From RYN-428 sp035551995 (GTDB lineage: Bacteria > Planctomycetota > Phycisphaerae > Tepidisphaerales > Tepidisphaeraceae), in contig DASZME010000012.1 in assembly GCA_035551995.1 (NCBI GenBank), forward strand, positions 62,001-126,000: a DNA stretch of 64,000 bases. The letters are read 5' to 3'. The position numbers were made by a program, and so were the translations under genes. The notes beneath the pieces are model-generated. The model had not been told where the DNA came from, ran no database searches, and saw only the letters and a list, made by a program, of their open reading frames with translations. Shown here piece after piece: positions 27,857 to 36,697 of this stretch; position 1 is the stretch's first letter, and every line of letters begins with the position of its first letter.

Positions 27857-28795
27857 TTAATTCGCCAAGGCCGTGCCGCACAGGCCTTCGAGCAGTTTCA
27901 GCGGCGATTTTTCCGGCGCCACCATGGCGTTCAGCGGCACGATAAAGGTTTGCTCCAGCGCGAATTGCCCGGATAGCACCGCGTGCGGAACCGTGTCGGT
28001 GTAAACCATCCATGTCGAATAGGGCGGAAACTCAATGCGGATCTTATTTCCCTTTTCCTGGTAGTCGCGGTTTTCTTTCAGCCAGTCGTGGAAGTGAAGC
28101 ATGAAGTGATCGTATGGAGAACGATCGACGTTCCTTACGCCGACCGATCGGAGAATCGGCGCCACCGTTCGGCGGAATTTTCTGGAGGTCGAATTGGCGT
28201 ATTGAGCGTATTTGTTCAATCCTGCCGCGACGGCGAGTTTTGACGCCAACGGCTCGAACGGATCGGAAACCTCCCAGACGCGATTGACGCTGGGATTGAT
28301 GTTCGTGAACGCGCGAAGAATTCGCCCGCCGTTGGTGGGTCGGGTGGGAAAAGAATCGACGTGCATCAGGTCGTTGCGCTTGTGGTACGAGAGATCGCGC
28401 CCTTTCTCTTCGTTGGGCCGATAGCTGGCGAAATCAAGCTGGCGGTCTTTGGCGTAGGGGGATAGAAAAGTATCGACCATGCCGATGATGTTTTGCGAAA
28501 ACTGCCGCATGATCGCGTGCAGTTGCTTTTCCCCTTCCGGATCGTCGCTGGCGGCGCCGCGGAGGGCGTCGGTCTTGGGGCGATAGGAGATGTTCTTATG
28601 AATCCGCAAGCCGCTCTGTTTTTGCGAAAGCAGGAAATCCCGGTTGGGTTGCGGAAAATCGTAGGGAATGCCTTGGAAGTAAAGGATGCCTCCCTGCTCG
28701 AGCTGGCGGCAATATTCGCGGGCGCGTCCCTCGGCATCGGCGACTCCGCGCCATCCGCCGGGATAGATATAGTCGGTAACGTGAATTTGAGCCAT
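27857..28795 (-). CDS. Kdo hydroxylase family Fe(II)/2-oxoglutarate dioxygenase
   Basis: 312 residues, cytosolic. The features of the 3-deoxy-D-manno-oct-2-ulosonate (Kdo) 3-hydroxylase family are recognisable: NISYRPKTDALRG, MHVDSFPTRPTNGGRILR (with the HxD iron ligands near residue 146) and TDTVPHAVLSGQFALEQTF, which supplies the distal His and 2-oxoglutarate-binding region. KdoO-type enzymes convert Kdo to Ko in lipid A core. A clear AAGGAG site lies upstream of the ATG. Its presence implies that this organism makes Kdo-containing LPS, in line with the O-antigen ligase-like gene at 56631. Confidence 0.82.
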   Translation of the reverse strand: MAQIHVTDYIYPGGWRGVADAEGRAREYCRQLEQGGILYFQGIPYDFPQPNRDFLLSQKQSGLRIHKNISYRPKTDALRGAASDDPEGEKQLHAIMRQFSQNIIGMVDTFLSPYAKDRQLDFASYRPNEEKGRDLSYHKRNDLMHVDSFPTRPTNGGRILRAFTNINPSVNRVWEVSDPFEPLASKLAVAAGLNKYAQYANSTSRKFRRTVAPILRSVGVRNVDRSPYDHFMLHFHDWLKENRDYQEKGNKIRIEFPPYSTWMVYTDTVPHAVLSGQFALEQTFIVPLNAMVAPEKSPLKLLEGLCGTALAN

Positions 28796-28909
28796 GCGGT
28801 TTCTCCTTCAGGCTTCCTTGACTGAATTTGCCACGACGGTTCAACGGCGCAAAAATTCGGTTCCTCCAATATGCTGTGTAGCCGAAGCCCGTCAAGGATG
28901 CGGTGAAAA

Positions 28910-29107
28910 ATGAATATCAAAATCAACGGCGAACCTCGCAATCTTCCCGATGGCCAAACCGTGCGGGATATCGTGCTGCGTCATAACCTCACGCCGGAAA
29001 AAGTCGCCGTCGAACTCAACCGACGTCTCCTGCGCGGCGACAAATATGACACGCCACTGACGGACGGCGACGAAATGGAGATCGTTACGTTTGTCGGCGG
29101 CGGATAG
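28910..29107 (+). CDS. thiS: Sulfur carrier protein ThiS
   Basis: 65 residues with a ubiquitin-like beta-grasp pattern: MNIKINGEP at the start, a central AVELNRRLLRG segment and the diagnostic C-terminal GG (TFVGGG). ThiS is thiocarboxylated at this glycine and donates sulfur for thiazole formation in thiamine synthesis. No thiG, thiF or thiE lies nearby; instead a GNAT acetyltransferase starts 13 bp after its stop. No TPP riboswitch is evident upstream. Confidence 0.88.
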   Translation: MNIKINGEPRNLPDGQTVRDIVLRHNLTPEKVAVELNRRLLRGDKYDTPLTDGDEMEIVTFVGGG

Positions 29108-29113
29108 TATTAT
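29108..29113 (+). promoter_or_regulatory. Putative -10 box (TATTAT) for leaderless GNAT gene
   Basis: TATTAT directly follows the thiS stop and lies 7 nt before the ATG at 29121. Confidence 0.35.
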
Positions 29114-29120
29114 TGTCGTC

Positions 29121-29681
29121 ATGGAAATTCGCCCGGTCACTCCTCACGACATCGACAGTCTTGTCGCCATCGACGGCAGCATCGAATCCGCCCGCTACAT
29201 CCACGTCGATCGCGCCGGCGAGGGCCTCGCCGTCCAATGGCGCCTGGACGAACGGCCCCTCCGCCAGAAGCGGATCGATCGCAACCGCCCCGGCGACGAC
29301 GAGCAATTTTTGCTGAAGCAAATCGTGCACGGAATCGAGGAGGGAATCGCGCTGCTTGCCGAGCATGAGGGGATCAAGGTGGCTCTCGCGGTCGCGCAGC
29401 CGCAGTTGCAATTTAAGACGATGAAGGTGGCGGATATCCGCGTAGATTTCGATTCGCGCCGGCTTGGATTGGCCACCGCCATGCTCTTTCAGGCGATCGC
29501 CGAGGCGCGAACGCGAGAATTGCGGGCGGTGACGGCCGAGTGCAGAACGGATAATCTCCCGGCCAACAAGCTTTTCGAAAAGTTGGGTTTTGAGTTAGCC
29601 GGACTCGATGTCCAGCGGCACACGAATCATGACCTGGTCAAAGAATCCGCGACGTTGTTTTGGTATTTGCCGTTGGAATGA
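29121..29681 (+). CDS. GNAT-family N-acetyltransferase
   Basis: 186 residues. The start is the ATG at 29121, as the upstream codons of the open frame lie in thiS. The C-terminal half has the GNAT core: a beta-strand VADIRVDF, the acetyl-CoA pyrophosphate loop region SRRLGLATAMLFQAI, and NLPANKLFEKLGFELAG, the usual last helix and strand. The acceptor substrate is unknown. It follows thiS by 13 bp. Confidence 0.8.
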   Translation: MEIRPVTPHDIDSLVAIDGSIESARYIHVDRAGEGLAVQWRLDERPLRQKRIDRNRPGDDEQFLLKQIVHGIEEGIALLAEHEGIKVALAVAQPQLQFKTMKVADIRVDFDSRRLGLATAMLFQAIAEARTRELRAVTAECRTDNLPANKLFEKLGFELAGLDVQRHTNHDLVKESATLFWYLPLE

Positions 29682-29887
29682 CCGTGACGCCTCGGAAAAA
29701 ATCTCCGGCTTCCCCAGCGCGGGTTCCAGCCTCGATCAAAGGCCGCGCCACGAAACCGGTGCGTTCCTGCGATCCCTAATCAATTTTCCGATGGATTATC
29801 TTGCCGGGAGTCGCGTGTGAAGACGCCATTTGGCGCAAAGGGCGGTTGACCGCATCGGTAAGTCGCCGACACGCGAAAAGAAATGCC

Positions 29888-29893
29888 TATGAT
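29888..29893 (+). promoter_or_regulatory. Putative -10 box (TATGAT) for leaderless PIG-L gene
   Basis: TATGAT lies 6 nt before the ATG at 29900, and no Shine-Dalgarno is present. Confidence 0.4.
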
Positions 29894-29899
29894 TGGCGC

Positions 29900-30574
29900 A
29901 TGGCATCCATTCTCGTCATCGGCCCGCATCCGGACGATCAGGAGCTTGGCATGGGCGGTTCGATCGCCAAGCTTGCGGCACAGGGGCATCACGTTCATCT
30001 GCTCGACATGACCAACGGCGAGCCGACGCCGCTGGGGTCCGTCGAACGGCGCGCCCGCGAATCGGCGGCGGCGGCGAAAATCCTGGGCGTGAGCCGATCC
30101 AACCTGGGCTTGCCGAATCGCGAAGTGGTTCATGGTATCGAAGCACGTCACAAGCTCGCGGCGGTCATTCGCGTTCATCGCCCGAACTGGATGTTTCTGC
30201 CCTATCCGGTCGACGCCCATCCCGATCATGTCGCCGTCACGCGGATCGGGGAAGACGCGCGCTTTGACGCCAAGCTTTCAAAGAGCGGCATTCCCGGCGA
30301 GCCGTGGTATCCAAAACGAATCATCTACTACTACTGCACCCACCTGAAAATGAATTTCGATCCTCTTTTTTTTCTCGACGTCAGCGAAACGATGGAGAAG
30401 AAAATCCAGGCGATACAAGCTTACGAATCACAATTCGTCGAGAACAACAGCCCCGTCGTCGAGATGTTGAAGACGATGAACGGCTTTTATGGCGGGCGGA
30501 TCGGCACGGAATACGCCGAGCCGTTTTTCTCACACGAGGCGATTGGATTCGGCGGCCTGGACCAGCTCATCTGA
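29900..30574 (+). CDS. PIG-L/LmbE-family deacetylase (BshB1-like)
   Basis: 224 residues from the ATG at 29900, chosen because MASILVIGPHPDDQELG is the normal family start. The zinc motif HPDDxE (residues about 9-13) and the distal HPDH (near 112) are present, as are GEPTPLGS and LGLPNREV. The family removes acetyl groups from N-acetylglucosamine conjugates. The length and motifs resemble BshB1 of bacillithiol synthesis, but no other bsh gene is visible here. The short AT-poor region downstream (30584-30672) carries a degenerate family A repeat. Confidence 0.82.
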   Translation: MASILVIGPHPDDQELGMGGSIAKLAAQGHHVHLLDMTNGEPTPLGSVERRARESAAAAKILGVSRSNLGLPNREVVHGIEARHKLAAVIRVHRPNWMFLPYPVDAHPDHVAVTRIGEDARFDAKLSKSGIPGEPWYPKRIIYYYCTHLKMNFDPLFFLDVSETMEKKIQAIQAYESQFVENNSPVVEMLKTMNGFYGGRIGTEYAEPFFSHEAIGFGGLDQLI

Positions 30575-30583
30575 TGAATCTTG

Positions 30584-30672
30584 GCTCATTTTTCAGGTTG
30601 GTGTAGCGTCTCCTCGTTTAGCGGCCCCGCTCGCGGGGCGCGTTTTCGCGACCACCGCTCGTTCCACCAACT
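30584..30672. repeat. Family A element, copy A4 (degenerate ends)
   Basis: GCTCATTTTTCAGG is followed by the conserved core GTTTAGCGGCCCCGCTCGCG and GGGCGCGTTTTCGCGACC. The TA ends are not preserved. It begins about 10 bp after the PIG-L gene stop. Confidence 0.6.
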
Positions 30673-30751
30673 CAATTAACAGCGACACCCGATCCACACA
30701 AAGCCATCGAGAGCGCACATGCAACGCGCAAAAAACGGACCGGCACGTCCG

Positions 30752-31858
30752 CTATTCCGTCGCAAGATTCGTCGTCGCGTTCGCGTAGCATTTACCGAAT
30801 CGATTCGTCAGAAACTCTTCCAGCTTCACCTGCTCCTGTTTCACAAACCCGCGTTCGGGCAACCGTCGCGCGAAAAACAGGTCCACCACCGCGCACAAAC
30901 TCGCGGCGGTCGTGATCTGGATCGCGCTCCAGCGCCCGCCGAAGCATTCGCCATGGTAGATTTTTCTCGCGTCGGTCATCTGAGTCAGCCGGCCTTCTTT
31001 CAGCCCTGAAACCGTGCAGAAAATCAGCACGACGTCCTGCGGCGTTACGGGCACCGCGTTTTCCAGGATGTCCTTGAGCAACGGCCGCCGATCGTTCAGG
31101 CGAAGCTCATTCATGAGAAAACACATCAGATCGCGATGGCCGCGGTAGCGAACGGTTTTGTAGTTGAGCGTGCGGACGCCGGCGGCAAGAGTCTCGCACA
31201 GCGTTCCGACGCCGCCGGACGTGTTGAACGCTTCGAAATCGACGCCGTCGAGGGAGAAATGCTCGAGTCCTTCGAGCGGGAGAACCTCGATTCGCCTGCC
31301 TTCGTGTATCGCCTCGCAGGGATTGCCGTATTCATTGATCAAGCCGTCGGTGGACCAGGTGAGATTGTACTTCATCTCGTTGGTGGGAAACTGCGGCAAC
31401 GCGCCGACGCGCATGCGCACCTCCTCGGGACGATCGAATCGGCAGGCGAGATCATACGCGGCGATCGAGACGAATCCCGGCGCCAAGCCGCACTGCGGCG
31501 CGAAGACCTGGCCCGGCTTCGCCCGCTCGGCGTAGGCGCGGACGGCGATCGTTGTTTCGCGATCTTCGGTGAGATCGAAATAGCTCAGCCCCGCATCCAA
31601 CGCCGCCGCCGCGACCGACGGATTTAGCGCGAACGACAACGCCGACACCACGGCCTGGCGCCCGTGCATGGCCGAGCGAAGGGCGGCGCCGTCGCCCGCG
31701 CTCAGCGTGATCGTGGAGACTCCCGCCGAGTCGGCCAATCGCTTCAACGCGGCCGAGTCGCTGTCGCCGACCAAAACGTCGTAATCTCCGGTATGCGTGA
31801 GGAACCGGGCGATCGCCCCGCCAATTTTCCCGGCGCCCAAAAGCAACACTCGATTCAT
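30752..31858 (-). CDS. Saccharopine dehydrogenase-like NAD(P)-dependent oxidoreductase
   Basis: 368 residues from the ATG at 31858, which follows AAGGAGA. The N-terminal Rossmann motif is MNRVLLLGAGKIGGAIARFL. APQCGLAPGF and WSTDGLINEYGNPCEAI are the substrate-domain strings typical of the saccharopine dehydrogenase / homospermidine-type family. It is divergently paired, 60 bp apart, with a 470-residue protein of unknown family at 31919, which suggests shared regulation and a shared pathway, perhaps in amino-acid catabolism. The exact substrate is not predictable. Confidence 0.8.
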   Translation of the reverse strand: MNRVLLLGAGKIGGAIARFLTHTGDYDVLVGDSDSAALKRLADSAGVSTITLSAGDGAALRSAMHGRQAVVSALSFALNPSVAAAALDAGLSYFDLTEDRETTIAVRAYAERAKPGQVFAPQCGLAPGFVSIAAYDLACRFDRPEEVRMRVGALPQFPTNEMKYNLTWSTDGLINEYGNPCEAIHEGRRIEVLPLEGLEHFSLDGVDFEAFNTSGGVGTLCETLAAGVRTLNYKTVRYRGHRDLMCFLMNELRLNDRRPLLKDILENAVPVTPQDVVLIFCTVSGLKEGRLTQMTDARKIYHGECFGGRWSAIQITTAASLCAVVDLFFARRLPERGFVKQEQVKLEEFLTNRFGKCYANATTNLATE

Positions 31859-31918
31859 CGCGCGGCTCTCCTTTTCGTGCATACTATCTTATGCCTGAAG
31901 AACACCGGAGATTAGCCC

Positions 31919-33331
31919 ATGGGAACCAATACAATTACCGCGAAGGACGAAACGGCGCTGGGTCAATTTCAGTGGGAGCCGCAGCCGCAGGCCGAAAAGT
32001 TCGTGCGCGGCGTGGTGGACGATTTTCTAAAGCGCACGCCGTACGCCGCTGATCTTTCTCGCCGCATGTCGATGGAAACCGCCACCCGATTTTTCGACTG
32101 GGTCGATACGATCACCCTGGCGCCGGCGATGGAACCGGAGATAACCGCCGCCGGTTTTGTCCGCGCGCCAAGCGACGTCGCCGGTGTCTATTCCCACCCC
32201 GGCGGCATGTTTCCCACGCTCATTCTCGACGGCGCCAAACGCCTGGACGTGACGATCCGCGTCGAATCCGTAGCCGACTTCGCCTCGGCGATGGGATTGC
32301 CTCTTCTGACGGCGGATGAACCGCTTGCGCCGTATCGGCGAACGCTGGTCGCTCATGGGAAGGGTGCGGAGCTTTGGGCGGCCGAGCGCCACGGGTTTCG
32401 CGGTTTTCTGCATCCCAAGTTCGACGCCGACAAGCGGATCAACATGCTTTATCACGCCGAGCATTTTCGCACCCGCCGCCGCGAGTTCGAGAACGACGTC
32501 GAAGGTTTTCGCCACGCCAATCATTTGATCGACGCGGCCATCCGTGACCTTGGGGTCGATCTGACCTGCGATCTGTTCTTCGCCGCCGAGCGGGAATTCT
32601 GGCAGCGGCGAAACCGCGCGGCCCAGGCCCAAAAAGCCCGGCAGGATGGTCTGGGACTTGGCTGGGCGAATCACGATCACCACACCTATCGGTCGTCGCG
32701 CGAGCATTTTGCCCGGATGATCGCGACCTTCGAAAAACTGGGTTTCGTCTGCCGGGAGCGCTTCTACGCCGGCGCCCAGGCGGGTTGGGGCGCACAGGTG
32801 CTTGAGCAATCCACCGCTCGCATCGTGATCTTCGCCGACGTCGATCTGGCGCCGGAAGAATTGCTCGGCGATTTTTCGCACGACGGGCTGGCGCCCTCGG
32901 ACCGCCTCGGCACTGTCGGTCTTTGGTGCGGCCTGCATGGCGAAGCCTTCCTCCAAGCGGGGATGCATCACCTCGAATGCCAATTCGATTTCGATCGACT
33001 TCGCGAGCAGATGGAAGCGTCGCAAGAGGCTAAAATGATGAAACCCTTTACGAATTTTCCCTATCTCCGGCAGGCGTTCACCGAAGGCGAAGTCTGGCCG
33101 GTCCGTCGCCAGCGCATCGATCGTCTTTTGAAGGCGGGCCTCATCACCGACACCCAGGCTTCGGGCTTCCGCGAGCGCGGAGCGATTGGCTCGCACCTGG
33201 AAAATCTCGAGCGCAACGAAGGCTTCAAGGGATTCAATCAAACCGGCGTGAGCGACATCATTCATCGCACCGATCCGCGATTTCAATCCGAACGACCAGA
33301 TCCTTCATTACCAGCAAGCGCGCGCCGCTGA
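31919..33331 (+). CDS. Unrecognised 470-residue protein, possibly a VOC-type metalloenzyme
   Basis: Starts ATGGGAACC after GGAGA. It has no signal peptide or membrane helix. Conspicuous motifs are a His-rich NHDHHTYRSSREHF near residue 258, a following GFVCRERFYAGAQAGWGAQV, and a C-terminal GFNQTGVSDIIHRTDPR. The His cluster next to a strand resembles a metal-binding VOC/glyoxalase-like fold. By context with a saccharopine dehydrogenase-like gene it could belong to lysine degradation, like the DUF1338/HglS 2-oxoadipate dioxygenase, but I cannot show that homology. The function is open. Confidence 0.7.
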   Translation: MGTNTITAKDETALGQFQWEPQPQAEKFVRGVVDDFLKRTPYAADLSRRMSMETATRFFDWVDTITLAPAMEPEITAAGFVRAPSDVAGVYSHPGGMFPTLILDGAKRLDVTIRVESVADFASAMGLPLLTADEPLAPYRRTLVAHGKGAELWAAERHGFRGFLHPKFDADKRINMLYHAEHFRTRRREFENDVEGFRHANHLIDAAIRDLGVDLTCDLFFAAEREFWQRRNRAAQAQKARQDGLGLGWANHDHHTYRSSREHFARMIATFEKLGFVCRERFYAGAQAGWGAQVLEQSTARIVIFADVDLAPEELLGDFSHDGLAPSDRLGTVGLWCGLHGEAFLQAGMHHLECQFDFDRLREQMEASQEAKMMKPFTNFPYLRQAFTEGEVWPVRRQRIDRLLKAGLITDTQASGFRERGAIGSHLENLERNEGFKGFNQTGVSDIIHRTDPRFQSERPDPSLPASARR

Positions 33332-33365
33332 ACGCGTCAACGCTACAGCGACCTGAATAGTGTCA

Positions 33366-33554
33366 TGAAATGAACTTGCGCGACTACGCGCCCTAAGCCT
33401 TCGGCCGGTAATTCGAGAGAGAATTGGGAAAAGGGTTTTTTGAAACGATGCAAGTCGAATAGATCCGAACTGTCGAAGAGACTTACGCTGCCGTCGACCC
33501 GAGTATCGGGTGACGGTAGGAAAAAATCGCGCATGATCGCGCAAGGTTATTCAG
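33366..33554. repeat. Family B long palindromic element, copy B2 (diverged)
   Basis: Left end GAAATGAACTTGCGCGACTA; right end, read inverted, CCTGAATAACCTTGCGCGATC followed by ATGCGCGATTTTTT. The middle is diverged from B1 and B3. It fills the 215-bp gap between two convergent genes, and the TAA stop of the minus-strand gene (33547-33549) lies within its end. Confidence 0.75.
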
Positions 33555-34266
33555 GTCGCGAAAGTGACTCGATAACATGCCCATGCGCATGCCGTCGCTT
33601 TTTATGTGGACGAATGGAAGGCCAGGCTGTGATTTCGCCGGTGAACCGCGCATGGTTGATGGTGACGCGGCGCGCAGTTCTGCTGGCCGTTGTCGCTCGC
33701 TGAGTTTGGTCCGCGGGGTTGTGTTGTTCCTGATAGTGATGCCAACAGAACCACGAAAGCAATAACGTGAAAGCGACGGCTATTAGGAATGGAGGATCAA
33801 TTAAGAAATTCCTCGTCTTGATCTTGCGGTCGTCGCAAGCGTCACTTTTCACTAGATGCAATCCTGTTGCGTGCGCCAGCAGCCGGTGATTATTTCGCTG
33901 CTGACACCAGCGCTTCTCCAGATAAAACGTGAAAATTCCCAATAGGATGACCATCAAAACGCAGATAACGGCGGAGAAGAGCATGAAAATGCCGTTACTC
34001 GGTTTCTCCCATCCAAACGACAACACCCCCAGGCTTATGCCAATTAAAAACGGCGTGAGCGTCATGCGTACGGTGCTGAAATGCCTGGCCCACTGACCCG
34101 CTTCGGTATACGCGACGCTCAGAAACTTAAGCTGCTCCTCAGAGAGCGTTATTGTCGGCGTTTGAACGGTGGCCAACGCGTCGCAGGGCGGCTTGGCCGG
34201 CTGCGTTACCTTCGACTTCTGCGGCTTGACAACATCAGGTTCGATGGGGGAACTTGAATCAGCCAT
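33547..34266 (-). CDS. Hypothetical membrane protein
   Basis: 239 residues from the ATG at 34266 (GAGGTGG upstream). The N-terminus is proline/lysine-rich and cytosolic. Two hydrophobic segments (about residues 70-88 and 95-117, FMLFSAVICVLMVILLGIF) and a third (about 165-182, FLIAVAFTLLLSWFCWH) predict three membrane helices, then a basic His/Arg-rich tail. No family is recognised. The coding DNA and the 34276-34474 region upstream are visibly more AT-rich than the neighbours, which may mean horizontal origin. Its stop lies in the end of repeat B2. Confidence 0.6.
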   Translation of the reverse strand: MADSSSPIEPDVVKPQKSKVTQPAKPPCDALATVQTPTITLSEEQLKFLSVAYTEAGQWARHFSTVRMTLTPFLIGISLGVLSFGWEKPSNGIFMLFSAVICVLMVILLGIFTFYLEKRWCQQRNNHRLLAHATGLHLVKSDACDDRKIKTRNFLIDPPFLIAVAFTLLLSWFCWHHYQEQHNPADQTQRATTASRTARRVTINHARFTGEITAWPSIRPHKKRRHAHGHVIESLSRPE

Positions 34267-34474
34267 GAGGACCACCTCGCTCCTTTGTAGAACATTTTAA
34301 TTCCAGCCGTTCTCCGCGCTAACTTGATTTGCTCCAATCAGTCCATCGGTCCCTTATCTTACTTTAACTTTATCACAAGCAACTAAAATTTGGGATCAGA
34401 AAGAAATCAGCGGACGCGAAGACGCCGAACATCGTCTAAAATCCGTAGTAGTCTCCCGGCGGAGGTAAGCCAGT

Positions 34475-36688
34475 ATGACTAACGACGCACCCAATCGTCC
34501 TCCGGGCGGCGCTCCGCCCATCAGGGCCGACGTGGTTCTTCAGACCCTTCGCATGAGTTTCGATCCCGCGGGAATCGCCACGATTTTTCTCGACGTTCCC
34601 GGCAAATCCGTCAACACGTTGTCGCAACAAGCGCTCGCCGATCTTGGCGAAGCGGTCTATCGCGTCGAACAACATCTTCCAAAGGCCGTCATCTTTGCGT
34701 CGGCCAAGCCGCGATCGTTTGTCGCCGGGGCCGACCTGGGAGAGATCAACACATTGTCTCCCGAGCGGCTCGATCATTATCTGGCCGACGGGCAGGCGCT
34801 GTTCACGCGGATTGAAGACCTGGCTTGTCCGACGGTCGCGGCGATTAACGGCGATTGCCTGGGCGGTGGGTTGGAACTGGCCCTTTCGTGCAACGCGCGG
34901 GTCGCCTCGGATTCCACGTCGATCAACATTGGTTTGCCGGAAACGAAGTTGGGAATTCTGCCGGGATGGGGTGGGACGGTGCGCCTGCCGCGTTTGATCG
35001 GATTGGCCGAAGCGCTGGCCCTGATGCTCGCGGGAAAAACATTGACCCCCGCCAAGGCCCGGGGCGCCGGCATCGTGGACGATCTGGCGCCCGCGGAAGC
35101 CTTGATGTCGGCGGCGCGGAGGCTCGCGCTGAATCCGCCGGAACACCGCAAGCCGTCCTTTGTGCGTCGAGCGCTTGGCGCCCTTCCGTTTGTCCGCCGG
35201 AAGATATTCGCGGCGGCCAAGGCAAGAACGCTCGAACAGACCTACGGAAATTACCCGGCGCCGCTGCGGCTGCTGGAGGTGGTTCGCACAGGCTGGGAAC
35301 AAGGGCCGCATGGGGGTTTTGACGCCGAGCGGCGGGCGCTGGTCGAACTGATGCAGACGGAAGCGGCCCGCAATCTGATCCGGCTTTTCTTCCTCCGACA
35401 GGGGGCTCGCAAAGCGATCGCCGAGCAAATTCATGCCAAACCCGCCGAGGTGAAACACGCCGCCGTCGTCGGCGGCGGAACGATGGGCGCCGGCATCGCT
35501 TATTTGTTGGCCCGCGCAGGTATTTCGGTTCGGCTGATCGAGGTCGATCCGGGTGCGGCCTCGGCGGCGATCGCTCGCGTCCAAGCCAGTTTTGACGATG
35601 ACGTGCAAGGAGCCAGACTCAGCGCCCTCGACGCCACGCAGGCGCTCGATCGCGTCGCCTCGGTCGCGGAATGGACGGAGTTGCAATTTTGCGACGTCGT
35701 GATCGAGGCGGTGATCGAAAAGATGGGGGTGAAGCGCGCCATCTTCGCGAAATTGGATGGTCTGGTTCGGCCGGATTGCGTACTGGCGACGAACACCAGT
35801 TCGCTCAGCGTAAGCGAGATCGCCGCCGCAACGGCCACGCCGGCTCGCGTTGTCGGTCTGCACTTTTTCAACCCCGCGCCGAAGATGCCGCTGGTGGAAG
35901 TGATCCGTGCCGATAAAACCGGCGATCAGGCGCTGGCCACCGCCGCCGGTCTTGCGGCAAGAATCGGCAAGACTGCGGTGCTCGTGAAAGATTCCCCCGG
36001 TTTTCTCGTGAATCGCGTCTTGATCCCGTACCTGGCTGAAGCGTCGGCGCTGGCCGGCGAGGGAACTCCGATCGCAATGATCGACGACGCAATGAAAAAG
36101 TGGGGCATGCCGATGGGACCGTTCGAGTTGATCGACGAGATCGGACTGGATGTGTCGGAACACATCCTGAAGTCATTGTCCGATCAGCTTGGCCATGATC
36201 GCGTGCCGACGTCGTCTGGAATCGATCGGGCGTTGGAAAAAGGGTGGCTTGGCAAAAAAAGCGGAACGGGCTTTTATGTCTACGGAAAGGAAAAAGGACA
36301 AAAGCCACAATTGAACCCCGAACTCGCCACGATCATGGGAGGACGAACGCCGGCCGATCACTCGATCGCAACGGTCGAGGAACAGGAGCAAATCGCCTGG
36401 CGGCTGGTTCTCGCGATGGTAAATGAGTTGGCTCGGCTTCTCGAAGAGGGCGTTGTCGAAAGCACCGACACGGCCGATTTGGCCATGGTGCTCGGAACGG
36501 GCCTTGCCCCCTTTCGGGGAGGGCTGGTTCGATTCGTCGATTCGGTGGGCGTCCCAACCATCGTCAAAAGGCTGGAGGAATTACAAACGAAGCATGGCTC
36601 GCGCTTCGTCCCCGCCAAACTTTTGCGAGAGCTTGTGGACAGGCGCTCGGCAATGAGTGATTTTTTCAAGCTCGCACAGGAAGCTTGA
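34475..36688 (+). CDS. fadJ: Fatty-acid oxidation complex alpha subunit (enoyl-CoA hydratase / 3-hydroxyacyl-CoA dehydrogenase)
   Basis: A 737-residue bifunctional beta-oxidation enzyme. The N-terminal crotonase domain has FVAGADLGEI (oxyanion hole), INGDCLGGGLELALSCNARV with its catalytic Glu, and LPETKLGILPGWGGT with the second. The 3-hydroxyacyl-CoA dehydrogenase domain starts near residue 328 with AAVVGGGTMGAGIAYL and continues with VVIEAVIEKMGVK, GLHFFNPAPKMPLVEV and KDSPGFLVNRVL; the C-terminal domain has GWLGKKSGTGFYVY. A GGAGGT site precedes the ATG. No thiolase gene is adjacent. FadJ rather than FadB is a guess from length and layout. Confidence 0.88.
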   Translation: MTNDAPNRPPGGAPPIRADVVLQTLRMSFDPAGIATIFLDVPGKSVNTLSQQALADLGEAVYRVEQHLPKAVIFASAKPRSFVAGADLGEINTLSPERLDHYLADGQALFTRIEDLACPTVAAINGDCLGGGLELALSCNARVASDSTSINIGLPETKLGILPGWGGTVRLPRLIGLAEALALMLAGKTLTPAKARGAGIVDDLAPAEALMSAARRLALNPPEHRKPSFVRRALGALPFVRRKIFAAAKARTLEQTYGNYPAPLRLLEVVRTGWEQGPHGGFDAERRALVELMQTEAARNLIRLFFLRQGARKAIAEQIHAKPAEVKHAAVVGGGTMGAGIAYLLARAGISVRLIEVDPGAASAAIARVQASFDDDVQGARLSALDATQALDRVASVAEWTELQFCDVVIEAVIEKMGVKRAIFAKLDGLVRPDCVLATNTSSLSVSEIAAATATPARVVGLHFFNPAPKMPLVEVIRADKTGDQALATAAGLAARIGKTAVLVKDSPGFLVNRVLIPYLAEASALAGEGTPIAMIDDAMKKWGMPMGPFELIDEIGLDVSEHILKSLSDQLGHDRVPTSSGIDRALEKGWLGKKSGTGFYVYGKEKGQKPQLNPELATIMGGRTPADHSIATVEEQEQIAWRLVLAMVNELARLLEEGVVESTDTADLAMVLGTGLAPFRGGLVRFVDSVGVPTIVKRLEELQTKHGSRFVPAKLLRELVDRRSAMSDFFKLAQEA

Positions 36689-36697
36689 ATTCCACAT

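Noticed and set aside
28796..28909. Possible TPP riboswitch upstream of thiS
   Set aside because: No CTGAGA or ACC-GAxxxG elements are visible and the region is too short once the divergent gene start is allowed for.
32027..33286. 419-codon minus-strand frame
   Set aside because: It is antisense to the 470-residue gene, which has a ribosome-binding site and a plausible composition.
34436..36163. 575-codon minus-strand frame
   Set aside because: It is antisense to fadJ, whose motifs are unmistakable.
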